DNA from: Clostridium sp. CAG:273
GTDB lineage: Bacteria > Bacillota > Clostridia > TANB77 > CAG-508
Assembly (NCBI GenBank): GCA_000438355.1
Contig: FR901502.1
Location: 1-5,165 of the forward strand
Reading direction: 5' to 3'
DNA length: 5,165 nucleotides
Shown: positions 1 through 5,165 of the stretch, one piece after another
Layout of the letters: each line of letters starts with the position of its first letter
How positions within the stretch are numbered: the stretch's first letter is position 1
The notes under the pieces: model-generated
What the model saw: only the letters and a program-made list of their open reading frames with translations
Told to the model about the DNA's origin: nothing
Databases searched by the model: none
Program-made: the position numbers and the translations under genes

Positions 1-50
1 TTTATATATTTATATATTAAAATGTTTAAAATATTATATTTTGCCAATGA

Positions 51-63
51 AATTATATATAAT
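51..63. repeat. Left copy of 13-bp direct repeat (possible target duplication)
   Basis: AATTATATATAAT at 51-63 recurs in the same orientation at 206-218, directly flanking the GC-rich core. The inner 12 bases are palindromic, so the pair counts as both a direct and an inverted repeat. In AT-rich DNA such a repeat is less informative than its length suggests, so its status as a target-site duplication is an inference. Confidence 0.45.
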
Positions 64-205
64 AAACGCATGTGACGTTGACTAGCGGATTGAAAATTAC
101 AAATTGTTTTTGCAGGAGAAAAGGGAATCTCAATCTGTGTATTGAGGGCGCTTTTCGACGAAAAATACAATTTGTATTTGCAAAGGAGTCTGTCCGTCAC
201 AAGTG
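64..205. other. GC-rich core: candidate MITE or structured non-coding RNA
   Basis: This core of about 142 bp is near 39% GC between 71 and 200, against about 8% in positions 1-60 and about 16% in 211-284, so it looks compositionally foreign or functionally constrained. Both ends read TGTGACG inward (71-77 on +, 195-201 on -), followed a few bases later by GACT on both strands (80-83 on +, 187-190 on -), which is how imperfect terminal inverted repeats look. Two related segments also occur in direct orientation: 98-118 (TACAAATTGTTTTTGCAGGAG) and 166-188 (beginning TACAATTTGTATTTGCAAAGG). A short sequence with terminal repeats, no transposase and a foreign composition is the usual description of a MITE. 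A structured RNA such as 6S-like RNA or an rplI leader is the main alternative. Strand and class are undetermined. Confidence 0.45.
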
Positions 206-218
206 AATTATATATAAT
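206..218. repeat. Right copy of 13-bp direct repeat (possible target duplication)
   Basis: This is identical to 51-63. Removing the core plus one copy of the repeat joins the flanks into a perfect 26-bp palindrome, from the CAATG at 45 to the CATTG ending at 225. This fits insertion into a pre-existing hairpin such as a terminator of the gene to the left, which lies outside the window. Confidence 0.45.
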
Positions 219-284
219 TTCATTGTCAAACATAGATAATATATTGAGTTATTTAATAAATTATTATAATTAAGGAGGCAAAAA

Positions 285-731
285 ATGAAAGTTATATTAC
301 TAGAAAACATAAAAGGCGTTGGTAAAAAAGATGAGATAATTAATGCAAGTGATGGATATGCAAGAAATTTTTTATTTCCAAAAAAATTAGCTTTAGAAGC
401 AAATAATGAAAATTTAGCGAAATTAAAAGCAAAACAAGCTTCTAATGATTATAGAAAAGATGTAGAAAAACAAGAAGCTATGAAAATGGCAGAAAAATTA
501 AAAGGAATACTTTTAAAAGTAAAAGTAAAAGCCGGAGAAAATGGAAAAATATTTGGTGGAGTTACCGCAAAAGAAATTTCAGATGAATTAAAAAAGCAAT
601 ATAATTTTGACATAGATAAGAAAAAAATAGAAATAAAAGATACAATAAAAACATTAGGAACTATTACAATAAATATAAAATTATATGAAGGAATTATAGG
701 AAACTTAAAAGTAGATGTAATTAGTGCTTAA
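285..731 (+). CDS. rplI: 50S ribosomal protein L9
   Basis: L9 is a structural protein of the large ribosomal subunit. It binds 23S rRNA near the base of the L1 stalk through its N-terminal domain and reaches away from the ribosome through a long helix, and it helps reading-frame maintenance. The 148-residue product has the full family architecture. The N-terminal RNA-binding domain begins [15 protein letters not shown] and carries the L9 signature at about residues 11-39 (GVG at 11-13, then [10 protein letters not shown]). A charged Lys/Glu/Ala-rich connecting helix spans about 41-73. The C-terminal domain contains [12 protein letters not shown] at 87-98 and ends LKVDVISA. The length is typical of the family. 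The ATG has an excellent Shine-Dalgarno (AAGGAGG, 272-278) six bases upstream. dnaB follows closely on the same strand, a common bacterial pairing, so the two are probably co-transcribed. No convincing promoter could be picked out upstream. Confidence 0.97.
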   Translation: MKVILLENIKGVGKKDEIINASDGYARNFLFPKKLALEANNENLAKLKAKQASNDYRKDVEKQEAMKMAEKLKGILLKVKVKAGENGKIFGGVTAKEISDELKKQYNFDIDKKKIEIKDTIKTLGTITINIKLYEGIIGNLKVDVISA

Positions 732-747
732 TATTAGAATCTAATAT
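731..747 (+). other. Small hairpin at the rplI-dnaB junction
   Basis: ATATTAG (731-737) and CTAATAT (741-747) are perfectly complementary across a three-base loop. The hairpin starts at the last base of the rplI stop codon and covers the first two bases of the upstream candidate dnaB ATG at 746. No T-tract follows, so it is not an intrinsic terminator. The stem is all A-T except one G-C pair and therefore weak. It may only reduce use of the 746 start or serve as an RNA-processing or pausing site, which is inference. Confidence 0.45.
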
Positions 748-750
748 GAG

Positions 751-756
751 AGGAAG
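751..756 (+). promoter_or_regulatory. Ribosome binding site that sets the dnaB start at 764
   Basis: AGGAAG, within GAGAGGAAG, lies seven bases before the ATG at 764. Nothing resembling a Shine-Dalgarno precedes the in-frame ATG at 746. The longer reading frame would therefore add six residues (MRGRIA) encoded by the ribosome binding site itself. Confidence 0.75.
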
Positions 757-763
757 AATTGCA

Positions 764-2098
764 ATGGAGCTAGGAAAAATACCACCAAATGATGTAGAAT
801 CAGAGCAAGCTGTAATTGGTAGTATGCTTACAGATAAAGAAGCTGTTTCAGCTGCTATTGAAGTTTTAAAACCAGAAGATTTTTATAGAGAAGATAATCG
901 TACAATATTTGAAGCTATATTAAATTTATATGGAAGAAGTGAACCAATAGATATTATTACTTTAAAATCAGAACTATCTTCAATGGGCAAGTTTGAAGCA
1001 GTTGGGGGACTTGAATATATAGCAGAATTACCAGATAAAGTTCCAACCACAGCAAATGTAGAACAATATATAAAAATAGTAGAAGAAAAATCTGTACTTA
1101 GGAATTTAATAAAAACAGCAAATGAGATAATAACTTTAGGTTATGACCAAACACAAGAGGTAGACGGAATTATAGATGGTGCAGAAAAGAAAATTTTTGA
1201 AGTAATGCAAAAAAAGAACCAAAAAGGTTATACACCAATTAAAGATATATTAGTAGAAACTTTTACAGAATTGGAGCAATTATATAATCAAAAACAACGT
1301 ATTACAGGTATACCAACAGGTTTTTCAGATTTAGACTTTAGAACATCAGGACTTCATAATTCAGATTTAATTTTAGTTGCAGCAAGACCTGCAATGGGAA
1401 AGTCTGCATTTGCGTTAAATATTGCAACAAATGCGGCAGTACGCGCAAAAGTTCCGGTAGCTATATTTAGTTTAGAGATGTCTAAAGAGCAAATGACAAG
1501 TAGAATTTTATGTAGTGAAGCAATGGTAGATAGTAATAAAGTAAGAACTGGAAAAATTGATGATGAGGAATGGAGCAAGCTTGCAGCAGCTTCTGGAGAA
1601 CTTTCAGAGGCAAACATTTATATAGATGACACACCAGGTATTTCTATAATGGAAATAAGAGCAAAATGTAGAAAAATGAAAATAGAAAAAAATATAGGTT
1701 TAGTTGTTATAGATTATTTGCAATTAGTACAAGGTAGTGGTAAAAGAGGTGGCAGCCGTGAGCAAGAAATTGCAGAAATCAGTAGGTCTTTAAAAATTTT
1801 AGCAAAAGAGATAAATGTACCTGTTATAGCACTTTCACAATTATCAAGAGCTCCAGAACAAAGACCAGACCATAGACCTATGCTTTCAGACCTTCGTGAA
1901 TCTGGTTCTATAGAGCAAGATGCAGATATAGTTATGTTTTTATATAGAGATGATTATTATAATGAAGATAGTGAGAAAAAAAATATAGCAGAAGTAATTC
2001 TTGCAAAACATAGAGCAGGTTCTACAGGAACAGTAGAATTATTATGGCTTGGAAACTATACTAAATTTGCAAATATAGATAAATATAGAGAGGGATGA
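764..2098 (+). CDS. dnaB: Replicative DNA helicase DnaB
   Basis: This is the hexameric ATP-driven helicase that unwinds DNA at the replication fork and contacts primase (called DnaC in Bacillus subtilis). From ATG 764 the product has 444 residues, normal for the family. The N-terminal domain opens with IPPNDVESEQAVIGSML, typical of DnaB. The RecA-like motor starts near residue 180 (ITGIPTGFSDLD). It carries Walker A RPAMGKS at 208-214, the Walker B aspartate D317 in VVIDYLQLV, the SREQEIAEISRSLK helix from 331, the DLRESGSIEQDAD motif at 376-388 and the arginine-finger segment KHRAGSTG with R417. All catalytic motifs are intact and there is no intein. An in-frame ATG at 746 would give 450 residues but lacks a ribosome binding site. 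The start lies 32 nt after rplI, so an rplI-dnaB operon is likely, ended by the hairpin at the stop codon. Confidence 0.97.
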   Translation: MELGKIPPNDVESEQAVIGSMLTDKEAVSAAIEVLKPEDFYREDNRTIFEAILNLYGRSEPIDIITLKSELSSMGKFEAVGGLEYIAELPDKVPTTANVEQYIKIVEEKSVLRNLIKTANEIITLGYDQTQEVDGIIDGAEKKIFEVMQKKNQKGYTPIKDILVETFTELEQLYNQKQRITGIPTGFSDLDFRTSGLHNSDLILVAARPAMGKSAFALNIATNAAVRAKVPVAIFSLEMSKEQMTSRILCSEAMVDSNKVRTGKIDDEEWSKLAAASGELSEANIYIDDTPGISIMEIRAKCRKMKIEKNIGLVVIDYLQLVQGSGKRGGSREQEIAEISRSLKILAKEINVPVIALSQLSRAPEQRPDHRPMLSDLRESGSIEQDADIVMFLYRDDYYNEDSEKKNIAEVILAKHRAGSTGTVELLWLGNYTKFANIDKYREG

Positions 2099-2130
2099 GG
2101 CATAAATTGTAATTGCCTCGCTTTTGATTT
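2097..2130 (+). terminator. Probable intrinsic terminator after dnaB
   Basis: GAGGCA (2097-2102) pairs perfectly with TGCCTC (2114-2119) around an 11-base loop. A T-rich tract, CTTTTGATTTT, follows at 2121-2130 after G2120. The stem begins inside the dnaB TGA stop codon. It stands out as GC-rich in AT-rich DNA and is well placed to end an rplI-dnaB transcript. The interrupted T-tract and fairly large loop suggest incomplete termination. Confidence 0.65.
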
Positions 2131-2155
2131 TAAGTTATTAACAAATATTGAAAAG

Positions 2156-2185
2156 TTGTGGAAAACAATATAGAAAAATTAGAAT
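2156..2185 (+). promoter_or_regulatory. Weak candidate promoter for tilS
   Basis: TTGTGG (2156-2161) and TAGAAT (2180-2185) are separated by 18 bases and could be -35 and -10 boxes, giving a leader of about 35 nt before tilS. The -35 match is mediocre, and AT-rich DNA offers many chance -10 boxes (for example TATAAT at 2197-2202, which has no -35 partner). The gap after a terminator makes some promoter here likely, but this choice is tentative. Confidence 0.25.
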
Positions 2186-2211
2186 AAACAAGGTTATATA
2201 ATTTAATATTT

Positions 2212-2219
2212 AAGAAGGA
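2212..2219 (+). promoter_or_regulatory. Ribosome binding site supporting the TTG start of tilS
   Basis: AAGAAGGA lies seven bases before the TTG at 2227. The encoded N-terminus (MEEIVLNTIKKYNL) is the normal helix preceding the PP-loop of TilS, and starting at a later ATG would remove the SGGPDS motif or most of the domain. Confidence 0.7.
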
Positions 2220-2226
2220 AAGAAAA

Positions 2227-3339
2227 TTGGAAGAGATAGTTTTAAATACAATAAAAAAATATAATTTAATAAATAATGGAGATAAAATTGTTGTTGCAGT
2301 ATCTGGTGGGCCAGATTCAATGTGTCTTTTAAATGTGCTTAAAAATATAAGAGAGAAATTTAATTTAGAACTATTTGTAGCACATATAAATCATATGATT
2401 AGGGAAGAAGCGGATTCAGAAACAGAGTATGTAAAGCAATATTGTGAAAAAAACAATATTAAATGTTTTGTAAAGATGGCAAATGTGCTAGAAATGGCTA
2501 AACAACAAAAACTAGGCACAGAAGAAATGGGAAGAATAGTAAGATATGATTTTTTTAATTATGTTGCAAATAAAGTATCTGCAGACAAAATTGCAATAGC
2601 ACATACCGAAAATGATAATGCAGAAACAGTATTAATGAATTTAATGAGAGGCGCAAGTTTAGAAGGATTAAAGGGAATAGAACCTATAAGAGGAAAATTT
2701 ATAAGACCTTTAATAGAGTGCTCAAGAGATGAAATAGAGGCATATTGTGAAGAAAATAAACTAGATCCAAAGTTTGATAAAACTAATAATGACAATATAT
2801 ATACAAGAAATAAAATAAGAAATTTACTAATTCCGTACATAAAAAAAGAATTCAACCCAAACATTGTAGAGTCATTAAATAGATTAGCTGTTTTAGCAAG
2901 GCAAGATGCCAAATATTTTAGTGAAATTGTAAAAAACGAATATAAAAATTTAGTTATATTTGAAAATGTTAATAAAGAAACACATAACATAATAGATAAA
3001 AATACTAATATAGGAACAAACCAAGAAGAAAATGCAAGTCAGAAAAATGGAAATATAACAGAACTAAATGATATAAATAAAACAAATATAAAAAAAACAG
3101 TGGAACAACAAATAATATTAGACTTAAAAAAGTTTAATAAATTGGAATATGTAATAAAATCTAGGGTATTATTATATACTATAAATAAGCTTTTAGGTAC
3201 TACAAAAGGTATAGAAAAGATAAATGTGGAAGACATGATTAAATTATGTGAAAAAAATATTGGAAATAAATATCTAATTCCTAATAAAAATGTAAAAATT
3301 TTTATAAAAAAAGGGAAAGTTTTTTTTATTAAGCTATAA
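2227..3339 (+). CDS. tilS: tRNA(Ile)-lysidine synthetase, short form
   Basis: TilS uses ATP and lysine to convert cytidine 34 of the tRNA-Ile CAU anticodon to lysidine, switching it from methionine to isoleucine decoding; it acts in the cytoplasm and is normally essential. The N-terminal PP-loop ATPase domain has SGGPDS at 26-31, VAHINHMIR from 51, the AHTENDNAET motif at 125-134 with LMRGASLEGLKGI after it, and the conserved YTRNKIRN segment at 192-199. The start is TTG with a good ribosome binding site. At 370 residues it is clearly shorter than Bacillus TilS (over 450). The homology-like C-terminal part ends after the middle region, so the usual TilS C-terminal domain seems absent. Residues about 236-295 form an Asn/Lys/Glu-rich low-complexity insertion. 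Runs of A (3305-3312) and T (3320-3327) sit near the 3' end. Function is assigned with high confidence; the short length is real in this sequence. Confidence 0.93.
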   Translation: MEEIVLNTIKKYNLINNGDKIVVAVSGGPDSMCLLNVLKNIREKFNLELFVAHINHMIREEADSETEYVKQYCEKNNIKCFVKMANVLEMAKQQKLGTEEMGRIVRYDFFNYVANKVSADKIAIAHTENDNAETVLMNLMRGASLEGLKGIEPIRGKFIRPLIECSRDEIEAYCEENKLDPKFDKTNNDNIYTRNKIRNLLIPYIKKEFNPNIVESLNRLAVLARQDAKYFSEIVKNEYKNLVIFENVNKETHNIIDKNTNIGTNQEENASQKNGNITELNDINKTNIKKTVEQQIILDLKKFNKLEYVIKSRVLLYTINKLLGTTKGIEKINVEDMIKLCEKNIGNKYLIPNKNVKIFIKKGKVFFIKL

Positions 3340-3402
3340 CAACCTTCCGTAGGAAAATATTGATTTGTATAGGGTTTCAGAATAAAAAAGTACAAAAAAT
3401 AC

Positions 3403-3431
3403 TTGAAAAGAAAAACAATCTATGATATATT
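3403..3431 (+). promoter_or_regulatory. Sigma-A type promoter of ftsH
   Basis: TTGAAA (-35, 3403-3408) is separated by exactly 17 bases from TATATT (-10, 3426-3431). The -10 is preceded by TGA (3423-3425), the extended -10 TGn signature. Both boxes match the consensus at five of six positions. Transcription would begin near 3438, leaving a leader of about 36 nt before the TTG start. This is the best promoter in the window and implies that ftsH can be expressed independently of tilS. Confidence 0.7.
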
Positions 3432-3458
3432 GCATTGTGTTATATTTATGAGTTAAAT

Positions 3459-3464
3459 AGGAGG
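3459..3464 (+). promoter_or_regulatory. Ribosome binding site supporting the TTG start of ftsH
   Basis: AGGAGG lies nine bases before TTG 3474. The nearby ATG at 3481 is in a different frame. The first in-frame ATG is codon 10, inside the first membrane segment, so TTG is the credible start. Confidence 0.8.
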
Positions 3465-3473
3465 AGTTTAGTT

Positions 3474-5165
3474 TTGAAAAATGGAATAAAGACATTAGCA
3501 ATGTGGCTAATAATTGGAATTATACTAATTGTGTTAATTTCTTCAATTTTAAGTAATACAGATAACAAGCTAGCATATTCTGAATTAATAAGTAAAATAG
3601 AGTCAGGAGAGGTAAAAGAAGTAGAATTATCATATGATGGCACTACAGCAATTGTAGAATTAACAAATGATAATGTTCCAAAAGAGGTAAATATACCAAG
3701 TGTAGATAATTTAATGACATCATTAGACGAGAGTATGAAAGCAGGAACGATAACTGTTACAGAAGAAGATCAATCTATATTTATGATAATTTTACAACTA
3801 TTAACACCATTTGGAATATTAATAATATTCTTTATATTCTGGTTCTTATTAATGGGTGGAATTAATCAAGGTGGAGCTGGTGGAAGTAAGACAATGTCTT
3901 TTGGCAAAAGCAAAGCTAGAATGATAAATCCAGGAGAAAAAGGAAGAGTTACATTTAATGATGTAGCAGGTGTAGATGAAGAAAAAGAAGAGCTAGAAGA
4001 AATAGTAGAATTTTTAAAAAGCCCAAAGAAATTTACAGATATGGGTGCAAGGATACCAAAAGGAGTATTACTAGTTGGTCAACCAGGTACAGGTAAAACT
4101 CTTTTAGCAAAAGCAGTTGCAGGCGAAGCAGGAGTTCCATTCTTTTTTATAAGTGGTTCCGATTTCGTAGAAATGTTTGTAGGTGTTGGTGCATCACGTG
4201 TTAGAGACTTATTTGATGAAGCTAAGAAAAAAGCACCATGTATTATATTTATAGATGAAATTGATGCCGTAGGACGTCAAAGAGGTGCAGGTCTTGGTGG
4301 AGGACATGATGAAAGAGAACAAACATTAAATCAATTGTTAGTTGAAATGGATGGATTTACAGCTAATGAAGGTGTTATAGTTTTAGCAGCAACAAATAGA
4401 CCAGATGTTTTAGATAAAGCTTTACTTAGACCAGGCAGATTTGATAGACAAATAGTAGTATCAAACCCAGATGTAAAGGCAAGGGAACAAATATTAGAAG
4501 TTCATAGTAGAAAGAAAAAATTATCTTCAGATGTAGACTTAAAAACAATAGCAAAAAATACTTCTGGATTTTCAGGAGCAGACTTAGAAAATGTATTAAA
4601 TGAAGCAGCATTATTAGCAGCTAGAAGGAACTTAAACCAAATTACAATGGCAGAAGTAGAAGATGCAATGGTTAAGGTAACAATGGGACCAGAAAAGAGA
4701 ACAAGAGTTAGAAGTGATAAAGAGCAAAAATTGGTAGCATACCATGAAGCAGGTCATGCAGTAGTAAGTAGATTTTTAGCAACACAAGATCCTGTACATG
4801 AAATATCTATTATTCCAAGAGGAATGGCTGGAGGATATACTATGTATAGACCTACAGAAGATAAAAACTTTATGTCTAGAACAGAAATGTTAGAAACAAT
4901 AATATCTTTACTTGGAGGAAGAGCATCAGAACAATTAATACTAGATGATATATCTACAGGTGCAAGTAATGATATAGAAAGAGCAACAAAAATTGCAAGA
5001 GATATGGTAACAAAATATGGTATGAGTGCAAGAATAGGAACAATTACTTTAGGAGGAAACCAAGAAGAAGTTTTCTTAGGAAGAGATATAGCACATGCTA
5101 AAGAATATTCTGAAGAAACAGCAGCAGTAATAGATGAGGAAATTAAAAATATAATAGATGCTTGT
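3474..5165 (+). CDS. ftsH: ATP-dependent zinc metalloprotease FtsH (3' end outside window)
   Basis: FtsH is the membrane-anchored hexameric AAA+ protease that extracts and degrades misfolded membrane proteins and some cytosolic regulators. From the TTG start, 564 codons are open to the window edge with no stop; full-length proteins are usually about 600-650 residues, so only the C-terminal end is missing. Membrane segment 1 is about residues 8-27, an external domain follows, and membrane segment 2 is about 102-127. The AAA+ module shows Walker A GQPGTGKT (202-209), the pore loop FVG (235-237), Walker B IIFIDE (257-262) and the second region of homology [20 protein letters not shown], with arginine fingers R319 and R322. 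The protease domain has the zinc motif HEAGH (424-428) and the third ligand D500 in [10 protein letters not shown]. All catalytic residues are present. The one oddity is Gln203 in place of the usual proline of Walker A (GPPGTGKT). It has its own promoter and a strong ribosome binding site. Confidence 0.96.
   Translation, partial: MKNGIKTLAMWLIIGIILIVLISSILSNTDNKLAYSELISKIESGEVKEVELSYDGTTAIVELTNDNVPKEVNIPSVDNLMTSLDESMKAGTITVTEEDQSIFMIILQLLTPFGILIIFFIFWFLLMGGINQGGAGGSKTMSFGKSKARMINPGEKGRVTFNDVAGVDEEKEELEEIVEFLKSPKKFTDMGARIPKGVLLVGQPGTGKTLLAKAVAGEAGVPFFFISGSDFVEMFVGVGASRVRDLFDEAKKKAPCIIFIDEIDAVGRQRGAGLGGGHDEREQTLNQLLVEMDGFTANEGVIVLAATNRPDVLDKALLRPGRFDRQIVVSNPDVKAREQILEVHSRKKKLSSDVDLKTIAKNTSGFSGADLENVLNEAALLAARRNLNQITMAEVEDAMVKVTMGPEKRTRVRSDKEQKLVAYHEAGHAVVSRFLATQDPVHEISIIPRGMAGGYTMYRPTEDKNFMSRTEMLETIISLLGGRASEQLILDDISTGASNDIERATKIARDMVTKYGMSARIGTITLGGNQEEVFLGRDIAHAKEYSEETAAVIDEEIKNIIDAC

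Larger units (their letters stand above)
40..230. repeat. Long inverted-repeat (fold-back) element upstream of rplI
   Basis: The arm at 45-63 (caatgaaattatatataat) is the exact reverse complement of 207-225. Allowing one mismatch (C44 against T226), the arms extend to 40-63 and 207-230, with 23 of 24 positions paired. Further nested complementary segments lie inside: 71-77 with 195-201 (TGTGACG/CGTCACA), 80-83 with 187-190, 98-107 with 167-176 (TACAAATTGT/ACAATTTGTA), 118-123 with 151-156 (GAAAAG/CTTTTC) and 129-134 with 141-146 (CTCAAT/ATTGAG, six-base loop). All are in nested order, so the whole stretch could fold into one rod of about 190 nt. The pairing is read directly. Whether it acts as an RNA, a MITE or a DNA hairpin is inference. 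I recognise no conserved core of a known riboswitch, T-box, SRP RNA, tmRNA or RNase P RNA. Confidence 0.8.

Noticed and set aside
78..107. TTGACT at 78-83 as a -35 box in the upstream element
   Set aside because: No acceptable -10 hexamer lies 16-18 bases downstream; the GACT is part of the paired element.
72..200. Known riboswitch such as ZTP, glmS ribozyme or lysine class, suggested by GACTAGCGGA
   Set aside because: The partner conserved blocks of these classes (for example the CCGCCTGGGC block of ZTP riboswitches) are not present in the region.
213..218. TATAAT at 213-218 as a -10 box for rplI
   Set aside because: No -35-like sequence lies 16-18 bases upstream and no extended -10 TGn precedes it; it belongs to the palindromic AT repeat.
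1354..1617. Minus-strand open frame of 87 codons inside dnaB
   Set aside because: It is wholly antisense to the conserved DnaB motor domain, has no recognisable domain, and is explained as a shadow of the coding strand.
3343..3356. Terminator after tilS from TTCC/GGAA near 3345-3354
   Set aside because: Only four pairs with a three-base loop and no T-tract follow, so it is too weak to call.
2559..3395. Minus-strand open frames overlapping tilS (2559-2990 and 3039-3395)
   Set aside because: Their Phe/Leu/Ser/Ile-rich hydrophobic translations are what the complement of AT-rich, Lys/Asn-rich coding DNA gives; tilS itself is well supported.
3446..4611. Minus-strand open frames within ftsH (3446-3643 and 4426-4611)
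   Set aside because: They are antisense to a strongly conserved gene, with no ribosome binding site or domain recognised.
1..5165. CRISPR array, tRNA or rRNA genes, insertion sequence with transposase
   Set aside because: No regularly spaced repeats, cloverleaf-type sequence, rRNA motif or transposase-like protein was seen on reading the window.

Overview
The window reads as an ordinary low-GC Firmicutes (Clostridia-type) chromosomal segment. The DNA is very AT-rich, codons prefer AGA, TTA, ATA and AAA, Shine-Dalgarno sequences are strong, and TTG is used as a start codon twice. Four housekeeping genes lie on the + strand: rplI (ribosomal protein L9), dnaB (replicative helicase), tilS (tRNA-Ile lysidine synthetase) and the 5' part of ftsH (membrane AAA+ zinc protease), which runs off the right edge. 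The species cannot be named from this window.

Layout. Positions 1-284 hold no convincing protein gene. They contain a striking fold-back element (about 40-230): a core of about 39% GC inside DNA of about 8-16% GC, enclosed by long inverted AT-rich arms. The core has its own nested complementary segments, so it could be a rod-like structured RNA or a small non-autonomous inverted-repeat transposable element (MITE). The flanks also contain a 13-bp direct repeat, and joining them without the core gives a perfect 26-bp palindrome, which fits insertion into a pre-existing hairpin. rplI (285-731) and dnaB (best start 764, not the more upstream 746) form a tight pair, closed by a likely intrinsic terminator overlapping the dnaB stop. 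tilS (2227-3339) follows after 128 nt. ftsH (from TTG 3474) follows after another 134 nt that carry a clear sigma-A type promoter.

The genes serve translation (L9, TilS), replication (DnaB) and membrane protein quality control (FtsH). tilS-hpt-ftsH is a familiar Firmicutes order; hpt is absent here. The TilS protein is short and carries an Asn-rich insertion. The genes are otherwise canonical; the part deserving a second look is the element upstream of rplI, whose identity I cannot settle without searches.
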